From NCBI GenBank assembly GCA_016840025.1, contig JAEOTF010000316.1:1-11352 (forward strand): 11,352 nucleotides of DNA. Reading direction: 5' to 3'. The position numbers and the translations under genes were made by a program. The notes under the pieces are model-generated. The model saw only the letters and a program-made list of their open reading frames with translations. It did no database searches and was not told the origin of the DNA. The DNA is from Candidatus Hodarchaeota archaeon (GTDB lineage Archaea; Asgardarchaeota; Heimdallarchaeia; Hodarchaeales; YT1-039). Of the stretch, positions 1 through 5,699 are shown in pieces (positions within the stretch are counted from its first letter, which is position 1; every line of letters begins with the position of its first letter).

Positions 1-206
1 ATTTCTTTTGTTATTTCCATTTCCAATTCTCGAAATCGTTCCTCTCCTTCCTGCTCAAAGATGTCTGGAATCGTTTTATTGACTTTGTTTTCTATCAATT
101 CATCGGTGTCAAGGAACTCCTTTCCGAGTTTTTCAGCAATTAATAGACCTACGGTTGATTTTCCAGATCCCATAAAGCCTATCAAAGCTATATTAGTTTT
201 CAACAT
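1..206 (-). CDS. aroK: Shikimate kinase, P-loop (AroK) type, N-terminal part, runs off the left edge
   Basis: Phosphorylates shikimate to shikimate 3-phosphate with ATP, the fifth step of the shikimate pathway, in the cytoplasm. The 68 visible residues start MLKTNIALIGFMGSGKSTVG. The Walker A loop GFMGSGKST lies at residues 10-18, followed by the shikimate-binding FLDTDELIE at 31-39 (D33/D35) and GEERFRELE at 54-62, whose Arg matches the substrate-contacting Arg of AroK proteins. The ATG at 204-206 is supported by an upstream GGAG in the mRNA. The C-terminal part, including the lid region, is outside the window. The aroC gene 3 kb away supports the pathway. Many archaea use an unrelated GHMP-family shikimate kinase instead, so this bacterial-type enzyme is notable. 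A gluconate- or adenylate-kinase relative is unlikely given the DTD and GEExFR motifs. Confidence 0.9.
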   Translation of the reverse strand, partial: MLKTNIALIGFMGSGKSTVGLLIAEKLGKEFLDTDELIENKVNKTIPDIFEQEGEERFRELEMEITKE

Positions 207-362
207 AATTTCTCCATTAAAATTTTACACCTATTCTTTGCAGCTGCTTTTTTCATTAAAGGCTTCTCTACTTAATCCCTAGAATTACTACAATCTATAA
301 TACTACATACTTTTTTGTAGAGAGTATAACTTAAATTCATTAAAGTGTCTTATGAGAGAGAT

Positions 363-1166
363 ATGAAATCTTCTGAAAGATCCAAGACAAAATCAAGTTC
401 CCTCAAAGTGAGACTTAGACTTGCATTTCAGAATCAAAAAGAACGCCTATCCATTTCTTTGTGTTTATTGTCATTATTTCCTATCCTCTGCGGACTAGTA
501 GTCTCTCCCCTAGTAAAATTTCTTGAAATTAATCTCCTCCAAATACATGAGGATGGATATGTTTACCCCTTCGACAAGGAAGTCTTTGGGATGGTCTGGA
601 CTATTTTAGGTCTTTCTCTTCTGCTTATATTACGTTATTTCAAGGTAGAATGGAATTATCTTGTACTATCGTCTGTGTGTGCAATAGTGGTAGCTATTCT
701 AACAATATCCCTCTTTATACTAACAGGAGAAGATTTTCAAGGTTCTTCTACATATGCCTTTTACATAATTATCTATTCTAGTGTTCTGCCCTTTTTCTTA
801 GCTTATTCCGTTTTAACAACACTAGGGAACCTGTTTGATGGGAAAGTTCCAGAATATGATACCCCTTGGGGAAATGGCGTTGAGGGTATCTTTTCCCTGG
901 ATGATGCGTTGTTTTTCAGACAAATCTTCGATGTTTTATGGGCAATCTGTGTTCTTCTTCTTCTTTTTGGTCTAATTGTTAATGAATTAAAATTGATGCA
1001 AAAAGAAAAAGCTCCACCAACAATTGTCAATATTGCTCGACCTATACTGAGTTATTTGGTTGCAGCACTCTTGTTATGCCCTTATTTTATTATCCAAGGA
1101 AGTTTGTTTTTTTTACACCCCGAACCTCCCTATATCATCCATAGGTTAGTATTAATTCTAACATAA
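363..1166 (+). CDS. Six-helix integral membrane protein, unknown function
   Basis: I do not recognise a family. The protein has a short, charged, Ser/Lys-rich N-terminus (MKSSERSKTKSS) and then about six hydrophobic segments long enough to span a membrane, for example LSISLCLLSLFPILCGLVV, VWTILGLSLLLILRYF, LVLSSVCAIVVAILTISLF, a segment around FYIIIYSSVLPFFLAYSVL, FDVLWAICVLLLLFGLIV and a last one near YLVAALLLCPYFIIQG. No enzymatic motif or cysteine cluster is visible. The start is uncertain: an in-frame GTG at 345 would add six residues. I prefer the ATG at 363 because neither site has a good SD and ATG is the commoner start. The gene is divergent from shikimate kinase and stands alone. It is probably a cytoplasmic-membrane protein. 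Confidence 0.7.
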   Translation: MKSSERSKTKSSSLKVRLRLAFQNQKERLSISLCLLSLFPILCGLVVSPLVKFLEINLLQIHEDGYVYPFDKEVFGMVWTILGLSLLLILRYFKVEWNYLVLSSVCAIVVAILTISLFILTGEDFQGSSTYAFYIIIYSSVLPFFLAYSVLTTLGNLFDGKVPEYDTPWGNGVEGIFSLDDALFFRQIFDVLWAICVLLLLFGLIVNELKLMQKEKAPPTIVNIARPILSYLVAALLLCPYFIIQGSLFFLHPEPPYIIHRLVLILT

Positions 1167-1233
1167 AATATTTTACACTCTGATTCTTTCCTAAAAAAGA
1201 GATAAATGATAATTCAATTACTTCTTTACTGAT

Positions 1234-1269
1234 TAAAAGTAGAAAAAAATATAAAAGTAGAAAAAATAT
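1234..1269. repeat. Two tandem copies of an 18-base A-rich unit
   Basis: The unit TAAAAGTAGAAAAAAATA (1234-1251) is followed directly by TAAAAGTAG, six A and TATA (1252-1269), so the second copy differs only by one A fewer in the run. It may be polymerase slippage or a bendable A-tract upstream of the promoter. Confidence 0.6.
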
Positions 1270-1325
1270 AGTTTGTGAAAATAGAATAAAAAACTCTTAT
1301 ACTTAATTGAGATTGTTTAGAAAAG

Positions 1326-1360
1326 ATATATTAAAGGACCCTTTGGGTCGTTTTAAACGA
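1326..1360 (+). promoter_or_regulatory. TATA-like box followed by two abutting palindromes, candidate operator
   Basis: An archaeal TATA-like ATATATTA lies at 1326-1333 with A/G-rich bases upstream that could serve as a BRE. The palindrome GACCC-TTT-GGGTC (1337-1349) follows and overlaps by two bases with TCGTTT-T-AAACGA (1348-1360). If transcription starts about 25 bases after the TATA box (near 1355), both palindromes cover the initiation zone, where archaeal repressors commonly bind. The assignment as an operator is inferred. The same bases could also form a small hairpin in RNA. Confidence 0.4.
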
Positions 1361-1435
1361 TCATTTCTAAAAATAACGAAGGCCTATCAAAATATTTTAT
1401 CAAAAACGAGTATAGTAATGTTTGAGGTTTAAAGA

Positions 1436-1603
1436 ATGGTTCTAGACCGAGAAACAATAGAACGTACACAAAGAAACCTTATGAATATCTCAATGGAGAC
1501 TCTAAAGCTCTTAGCCAAAGCTTTGGGTATTCCTCGGATTTATATATTAACAAAAGCCGAACTTATTTCCTGCCTACTTGAGAAAATAAATTCTCAACAA
1601 TAA
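1436..1603 (+). CDS. 55-residue protein with Rho N-terminal/SAP-like helical domain
   Basis: This small gene encodes 55 residues starting MVLDRETIERTQRNLMNISM. Residues 18-51 (METLKLLAKALGI, then LTKAELISCLLEKI) follow the Rho-N/SAP pattern: a leucine-rich first helix ending LAKxLGI, a loop, then K-A-E-L-I opening the second helix. In Rho and SAP proteins this fold binds nucleic acid, so a small DNA- or RNA-binding protein is inferred. An SD-like GAGGT at 1424-1428, seven bases before the ATG, supports the start. It is monocistronic, with its own candidate promoter upstream and a T8 run downstream. The length is far below that of Rho, so this is not a transcription terminator protein. The coding call is fairly good and the function call is tentative. 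Confidence 0.65.
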   Translation: MVLDRETIERTQRNLMNISMETLKLLAKALGIPRIYILTKAELISCLLEKINSQQ

Positions 1604-1690
1604 TCTTTAAAATTGTTAAATATCTATATTAAAGAAGCTAATTAATACCAGTAAAGCTAAATGATTTCCCATCCTAGTTAAATTAAACTA

Positions 1691-1698
1691 TTTTTTTT
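1691..1698 (+). terminator. T8 run, candidate intrinsic archaeal terminator
   Basis: Eight consecutive T residues lie 88 bases after the stop of the Rho-N/SAP-like gene and before the start at 1799. Archaeal polymerase can terminate on T-rich tracts without a hairpin. No other support is visible. Confidence 0.3.
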
Positions 1699-1798
1699 AG
1701 ATAAATTAAAAAGCAACCAATTAAAAGAGGATTTGGATTCTTACAAGAAGAAAGAGAAGCTTTCTTCATACCGTACTACCATTATATAGCTGATCTAA

Positions 1799-2860
1799 AT
1801 GCTCATCATAAAGGATTTGTGGATCATTACAAAAGGTGGTCTTTGTCTCTACCACTACCACGCTTCATACTCTGAATATGACCTTGATGAGAGCTTATTC
1901 TCAGGATTCATTGCAGCACTGGCAGCTTTTACCACATCATTAGCTAGTTCTCATATTGATTTCTTGAAAATGAAAGGCGATGAGATGTATTTTGAGATTC
2001 TTGATGAGATTATTGTTGTTTCAATTATGACAACTGGCGGTGAACAACATGTTATTACTCAAATGCTTTATTTTATTGGGGAAAAATTTCAAGATACCTT
2101 CTCTAATCAATTAAAATTGCATACTTTCGATTGGGATAGAATTGCAGATAATTTCACTTCAGAAATTGAATTTCTCTGGGCTGATGATGAAATATATGAG
2201 GAAACCAAACGTGAAATGATTAATGAACTATTTACACAGGTTACTCAAGGGAAATTATCTCCAGAAGATCTGTATTGGAAAACAATGATGTTATTTCTGA
2301 ATTCCCCAGTCGATGTAATCGAGAAAACTATTGATCTAATAAAGAATCTTGAAACAATCAGTTTACCGACCCTTCCACTTGACATGCGACTCAAGGCAAA
2401 AGTTAATGCCACTTTCCAAAAAATCATTAATGAATTAAATGCTATCCTTTATAATAAACTCCAAACACGCCGCATTCTTATCATCTCCGATGATTATGAT
2501 TTATTTCAGTCACTCAGCAATAAATTCTTAGCCTTTGGAACTCTTTCAATGTTATTTATGACCTGTTTTGATCTCCAAATTACTATGAAGTATTGGACCG
2601 AGGATCAAGTACCTTCAAGTGTATTACTTATCCAACCTACGATTACTACAGAAGAATTAGATATCTTAGACCGTTTAAAGTTAGAAACTGAAAGTAAAAT
2701 CTATTTATGGGTGAAAGAATTACCCCCAGAAGTGAAAGAGATTATAGATACAAAAAATAACTTTATTTACATCCCACAAATCCCTAGTATAGACAACATG
2801 ATCTTAACGATAAGAGAAGTCGAATTGGGGAGGAAACAGACTCAACCTCCTGATAACTAA
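1799..2860 (+). CDS. Longin/roadblock-like N-terminal domain fused to a degenerate receiver-like domain
   Basis: The 353-residue soluble protein has three parts. Residues 1-105 open with IIKDLWIITKGGLCLYHYH, then an acidic stretch (DLDESLFSGF) and a helix LAAFTTSLASS. This beta-beta-helix pattern, with a self-describing 'signal then GG-LCLY' hairpin, resembles longin/roadblock proteins that are numerous in Asgard archaea and are thought to work with small GTPases. Residues 110-220 are mainly helical. Residues 223-343 alternate strands and helices: RRILIISDD (224-232), SSVLLIQP (273-280), KIYLWVKEL (300-308) and NFIYIPQIPS (321-330). This is like a response-regulator receiver with the strand-1 acidic pair D231/D232 but without the phospho-accepting Asp after strand 3. 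No transmembrane segment or signal peptide is seen. It has no obvious operon partner. The start ATG lacks a strong SD. The domain assignments rest on pattern reading and are tentative; the gene itself is solid. Confidence 0.8.
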   Translation: MLIIKDLWIITKGGLCLYHYHASYSEYDLDESLFSGFIAALAAFTTSLASSHIDFLKMKGDEMYFEILDEIIVVSIMTTGGEQHVITQMLYFIGEKFQDTFSNQLKLHTFDWDRIADNFTSEIEFLWADDEIYEETKREMINELFTQVTQGKLSPEDLYWKTMMLFLNSPVDVIEKTIDLIKNLETISLPTLPLDMRLKAKVNATFQKIINELNAILYNKLQTRRILIISDDYDLFQSLSNKFLAFGTLSMLFMTCFDLQITMKYWTEDQVPSSVLLIQPTITTEELDILDRLKLETESKIYLWVKELPPEVKEIIDTKNNFIYIPQIPSIDNMILTIREVELGRKQTQPPDN

Positions 2861-2867
2861 ATAAATA

Positions 2868-2886
2868 TTTTATACTCAGTATAAAA
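2868..2886. repeat. Perfect 19-base inverted repeat just after a stop codon
   Basis: TTTTATACT-C-AGTATAAAA has perfect 9-base arms around one central base, eight bases after the stop of the longin-like gene. It is followed by the T-rich CCGTTCTTTTTCTG. It could be a terminator hairpin (8-base stem, TCA loop) for the upstream gene, or a protein-binding site for the operon starting at 2984. Confidence 0.6.
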
Positions 2887-2983
2887 CCGTTCTTTTTCTG
2901 AGATGAAAATCCTATAAAAATCTACCACACTCATAAATAACACCGATAAAAACCCTTATTCGCAATAAAAATACACCTTATCC

Positions 2984-3187
2984 ATGTATGTCAGCATTGG
3001 TAAAACCGCTAGTCTTCTAGGAGTGTCACCCAGTACATTACGTCGCTGGGAGCAAGATAACAAGTTTGTCCCTGCTTTTCGAACCCTTGGGAACCATCAG
3101 CGGTATAAATTAACGACTTTATTAGAATTTACGAAGCAGGTGAGTCCTAAACAAGACAGACAACAGCCAAAGAAAAGGCAGAGATGA
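2984..3187 (+). CDS. MerR-type helix-turn-helix protein, like the N-terminus of IS607-family recombinases
   Basis: A 67-residue DNA-binding protein. Residues 2-27 (YVSIGKTASLLGVSPSTLRR, then WEQDNKF) form the winged-helix start typical of MerR/excisionase proteins. The following FRTLGNHQRYK (32-42) is the wing signature (usually R-T-x-G-x-x-R-x-Y) shared with the N-terminal domain of IS607 serine recombinases. The tail is highly basic (KQDRQQPKKRQR). The catalytic serine-recombinase domain that should follow is absent: no Y-x-R-V-S-S motif appears in any frame before aroC. It is therefore either a recruited stand-alone regulator or a remnant of an IS607-like element. Its stop overlaps the next ATG (ATGA at 3184-3187). 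It may regulate the aroC operon, but this is inferred from position only. No SD is seen, so the transcript may be leaderless. Confidence 0.75.
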   Translation: MYVSIGKTASLLGVSPSTLRRWEQDNKFVPAFRTLGNHQRYKLTTLLEFTKQVSPKQDRQQPKKRQR

Positions 3188-3267
3188 GCGACCAGTTACT
3201 AAAAAAGCGTCACGAGAACGATCCGAATATTCCAAATCAATATTGGAACTCAAATCTCAATAGGTGA
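3184..3267 (+). CDS. Possible 27-residue linker ORF between the HTH gene and aroC
   Basis: The frame starts with an ATG overlapping the HTH stop (ATGA) and encodes MSDQLLKKRHENDPNIPNQY followed by WNSNLNR. Its TGA stop is embedded in AGGTGAT (3262-3268), the SD of aroC. That geometry would couple translation from the HTH gene through to aroC, and the same stop-in-SD design occurs at 8274-8280. No domain is recognisable. It could equally be a chance frame or remnant of a frameshifted recombinase C-terminus. Confidence 0.3.
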   Translation: MSDQLLKKRHENDPNIPNQYWNSNLNR

Positions 3268-3268
3268 T
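3262..3268 (+). promoter_or_regulatory. Strong SD that fixes the aroC start at 3279
   Basis: AGGTGAT matches the usual complement of the 16S rRNA 3' end and lies ten bases before the ATG at 3279. Upstream in-frame GTG (3264) and ATG (3267) codons lie inside or against it, so they are unlikely to be the start. Confidence 0.7.
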
Positions 3269-3278
3269 GAGAAAAAAG

Positions 3279-4304
3279 ATGACTAACACAATTGGCACTA
3301 TTTTTAGAGTCACAACCTGGGGTGAATCACATGGTCCAGCTCTTGGTTGTGTTGTTGATGGTGTCCCTTCCAATCTTCCATTAATAGAAGAAGATATTCG
3401 AAAAGAACTCCAACGTGATATTCCGATTCCTGCTCTCGGGACACCAAGAAAAGAACCTAATGATTTTCAGATTCTTTCAGGAGTTTTTGAAGGAAAAACA
3501 TTAGGAACACCTATTTCAATCGTAATTTGGAACAAAGATGTTGAATCTAACGATTATAAACCTCAACAAGTGATTCCTCGACCTGGACATGCTGATCTTA
3601 CCTACAGGCAGAAGTATACTCATGTAGATTGGCGCGGAGGATCGAGAGCGAGCGGTCGAGAGTGCATTGCTCGACTTGCTGCAGGAGCCATATCCAAGAA
3701 GATCCTAGCAACGAAGAGAATTGAAGTAAAAAGCAAAATCATCTCTTTAGGTGGACAACCTACATCAAATCAACAGGAATTGGATAAAGCTATTGAAAAA
3801 ATGATTAGAATCTATAACGAAGAGGGCGAAACAACAGGAGGTGAGGTAGAAGTATCGATTCACAATCTCCCGCCCGGTATAGGTGAACCTGTATTTGGCA
3901 AATATAATGCAGAATTAGCCCGATCAATTATGTCTATTCCTGCTGTTCGCGGAGTTGAATTCGGAGATGGGTTTGAATCTACATTAAAAACAGCTTCAGA
4001 GTCTAATGATCTCTATGAATTTCAAAATAATCAGATTCACATAAAAACAAATCATAGCGGTGGTTTTTCAGGAGGGATATCAACAGGACAGGTGATTCGT
4101 TTTCGGTTAGCTGTTAAACCTGTTTCTAGCATTCCAAAGGAACAAACTTCAGTAGAACTCAATGAAATGAAACTAATTAAATTTAAATCAACAGGTCGAT
4201 TTGATATTAACATTACACCCCGAATAGCCGTGATAGCTGAAGCTATGGCAGGAATAATAACTACTGATTTATTGCTAATCAATTTCAAGCAGAAAATGAA
4301 ATAA
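3279..4304 (+). CDS. aroC: Chorismate synthase
   Basis: Converts 5-enolpyruvylshikimate 3-phosphate to chorismate using reduced FMN, the last common step to Phe, Tyr, Trp and other aromatics. The 341 residues begin MTNTIGTIFRVTTWGESHGP, the family's N-terminal signature with the catalytic-region His18. Further family blocks are ILSGVFEGKTLGTPIS (65-80), RPGHADLTYRQKY (101-113, with the second conserved His), RGGSRASGREC (119-129) and GGISTGQVIRFRLAVKPVSS (265-284). Near the C-terminus, GRFDINITPR (306-315) replaces the usual G-R-H-D-P-C signature: the Asp is kept, but His, Pro and Cys are changed. Length is slightly short for the family (about 350-390). The SD AGGTGAT fixes the start. The next gene begins 20 bases downstream, so they are probably co-transcribed. 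Confidence 0.95.
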   Translation: MTNTIGTIFRVTTWGESHGPALGCVVDGVPSNLPLIEEDIRKELQRDIPIPALGTPRKEPNDFQILSGVFEGKTLGTPISIVIWNKDVESNDYKPQQVIPRPGHADLTYRQKYTHVDWRGGSRASGRECIARLAAGAISKKILATKRIEVKSKIISLGGQPTSNQQELDKAIEKMIRIYNEEGETTGGEVEVSIHNLPPGIGEPVFGKYNAELARSIMSIPAVRGVEFGDGFESTLKTASESNDLYEFQNNQIHIKTNHSGGFSGGISTGQVIRFRLAVKPVSSIPKEQTSVELNEMKLIKFKSTGRFDINITPRIAVIAEAMAGIITTDLLLINFKQKMK

Positions 4305-4305
4305 T

Positions 4306-4317
4306 AACCTATAGGTT
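4306..4317. repeat. 12-base perfect palindrome in the aroC-ligase gap
   Basis: AACCTATAGGTT lies between the aroC stop and the ligase ATG at 4325. It could form a small RNA hairpin that affects ligase translation, or be a binding site. A chance match is quite possible in AT-rich DNA. Confidence 0.4.
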
Positions 4318-4324
4318 TAGGAAA

Positions 4325-5641
4325 ATGAAGGCTTCACTGATCCATTTCATCCTCCACACTCTCAGTAATGACTTTTTTATCAGAAGGAAACTGAAAAAGA
4401 CAATTCGACAAGCGTACAAGTCCCAATTCTATCGTACAAAATTAGATGGGGCGAAAATTAAACCTAAAATGATAAAATCCTTCAAAGATTTTGAACAGAT
4501 TCCTATAACCTATAGAAAAGAGATATCTCTAGCATCCATTAACCCTTATGATCTGTTAGCTGTAGATCCTCAGAAAACATCCTTAATATATGGTCAAACT
4601 TCGGGAACTACTGGTCATGCTGTTCCTATTTTTATGTCTCGTAAGGAATATGAAAAAGGGATCGACATGGCTATGCGCCTTCCTGTTTTCTCTTTAATCA
4701 CCCCTAAAGATCGAGTTGCTCTATTGTTCCCCTATACGCGTACATTTGCGGGGAGAACCGCAGACTTAATGGTTCAAAAATCAGGTGCCCTACTTATCCC
4801 TATAGGTACGAGAACAAACATTTTTCCTCCACTCCATGCTGCTGATACTCTTCTTGCCTTAAAACCTACTATTTTAGGAGTAGTTGCAACCGATGCTTTT
4901 GCTCTTGCCAATATATTGTGGGATCGTGGCATAGATCCAAAGGAGTTAGGAGTCAACAAAATTGTAATTGGAGCAGAACCGTGTGCAAAAAATAGAATGA
5001 ACCGTCTTAAAGAAATATACGGTGCGTCTTTTATTTTTAATTTTGTTGGACAAAATGAAGTTGGGTTACCTGGAATTCCTTGTGAGAAAGAGATCATGCA
5101 TTTTCCTTCAATTGCGATGTATGGTGAAATGATTGCCAAAGATGGGCATAAAGCATCAATTGGTGAACAAGCAACCCCTGTAATTACTCCGCTATTTCGT
5201 GAAGCAATGCCATTATTACGTTATTGGACCGATGATATAGTTCGTCTATCAGAAAAGCCTTGTGAATGTGGACTTAAATTGCCAATCTATGAAATCCTGG
5301 GGAGACGTCATACGGAAGTTAATTTGCCAAATAATCGTATTATTATGCCAATTGAATTAGAAAATTATCTATTTGAATCCAAATTATCAGGAGTATGGTA
5401 TCGAATTGAAGTAAGCGAGGAAAAACTTAAAATTACGGTGGAGCATCGCAATGAAGAAGAATGGGAGCTTTTAGCAGCAGATATCGGTTCAAATTTTGAA
5501 CAACAGCTTCATTATCCCACCGAGGTAACGTTAGTAAAACCAGGAACGCTTTATGATTATAGAAATGTTCGATCGGGTAAACCGATGAGTCGAATTATAG
5601 ATCATCAAACAACAAGTAATGAATTAGTAGAAACAGGGTGA
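4325..5641 (+). CDS. Phenylacetate-CoA ligase (PaaK)-like adenylate-forming enzyme
   Basis: A 438-residue member of the ANL superfamily, close to PaaK/coenzyme F390 synthetase in length and layout. It would activate a carboxylic acid with ATP to an acyl-AMP and then usually transfer it to CoA. Visible motifs are the phosphate loop YGQTSGTTG (89-97), a VGQNEVG block (241-247) in the position of the aromatic/Glu A5 motif, RYWTDDIVRL (299-308, A7 region), the Cys pair KPCECG (311-316) typical of PaaK, LGRRHTEV (325-332, A8 hinge) and GKPMSR (418-423), whose K419 fits the catalytic A10 lysine. No signal peptide. It follows aroC by 20 bases. The substrate cannot be read from sequence. An aryl acid such as phenylacetate or indoleacetate is a plausible inference from the PaaK family and the aroC neighbour. 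Confidence 0.85.
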   Translation: MKASLIHFILHTLSNDFFIRRKLKKTIRQAYKSQFYRTKLDGAKIKPKMIKSFKDFEQIPITYRKEISLASINPYDLLAVDPQKTSLIYGQTSGTTGHAVPIFMSRKEYEKGIDMAMRLPVFSLITPKDRVALLFPYTRTFAGRTADLMVQKSGALLIPIGTRTNIFPPLHAADTLLALKPTILGVVATDAFALANILWDRGIDPKELGVNKIVIGAEPCAKNRMNRLKEIYGASFIFNFVGQNEVGLPGIPCEKEIMHFPSIAMYGEMIAKDGHKASIGEQATPVITPLFREAMPLLRYWTDDIVRLSEKPCECGLKLPIYEILGRRHTEVNLPNNRIIMPIELENYLFESKLSGVWYRIEVSEEKLKITVEHRNEEEWELLAADIGSNFEQQLHYPTEVTLVKPGTLYDYRNVRSGKPMSRIIDHQTTSNELVETG

Positions 5642-5676
5642 GAACTTGCTTTTTCCGTGTTAATTTTCTAATTGAT

Positions 5677-5699
5677 CCTCCCAGAGGGTACTTTTCTTT
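5677..5699 (+). terminator. Candidate terminator between convergent genes
   Basis: A short CCTC-CCA-GAGG hairpin (5677-5687) is followed by the T-rich TACTTTTCTTT, between the convergent ligase and CheR genes. The stem is only four pairs, so the T tract may matter more. Confidence 0.35.

Larger units (their letters stand above)
1167..1435. other. AT-rich non-coding spacer before the Rho-N/SAP-like gene
   Basis: No gene was found in these 269 bases. The first part is T-rich and may end transcription of the membrane-protein gene. The middle holds a tandem 18-base repeat, and the right half holds the TATA-like box and abutting palindromes listed separately. A second AT palindrome, AAAATATTTT (1389-1398), could be an alternative TATA region. 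Confidence 0.5.

Noticed and set aside
61..282. Open frame of 73 codons on the plus strand
   Set aside because: It lies antisense to the shikimate kinase, whose motifs are clear on the minus strand.
803..1030. Minus-strand open frame of 75 codons
   Set aside because: It is antisense to the six-helix membrane protein and carries no motif.
1234..1269. CRISPR array
   Set aside because: Two directly abutting A-rich units without spacers do not form a CRISPR.
1337..1360. Riboswitch or structured RNA gene at the GACCC/GGGTC hairpin
   Set aside because: The hairpins are too short and isolated for any known riboswitch class; an operator is the simpler reading.
3140..3264. Frameshifted recombinase C-terminus after the HTH gene
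   Set aside because: Reading the alternative frames gives charged sequence (for example KKASRERSEYSKSILELKSQ) without a convincing catalytic serine motif or conserved arginines.
2984..3278. Complete IS607-type insertion element
   Set aside because: Only the HTH domain is present. No serine-recombinase catalytic motif in any frame, no TnpB and no element ends were seen.
4052..4288. Minus-strand open frame of 78 codons
   Set aside because: It is antisense to the conserved C-terminal part of aroC.
4774..5139. Minus-strand open frame of 121 codons
   Set aside because: It is antisense to the middle of the PaaK-like ligase and has no recognisable domain or SD.
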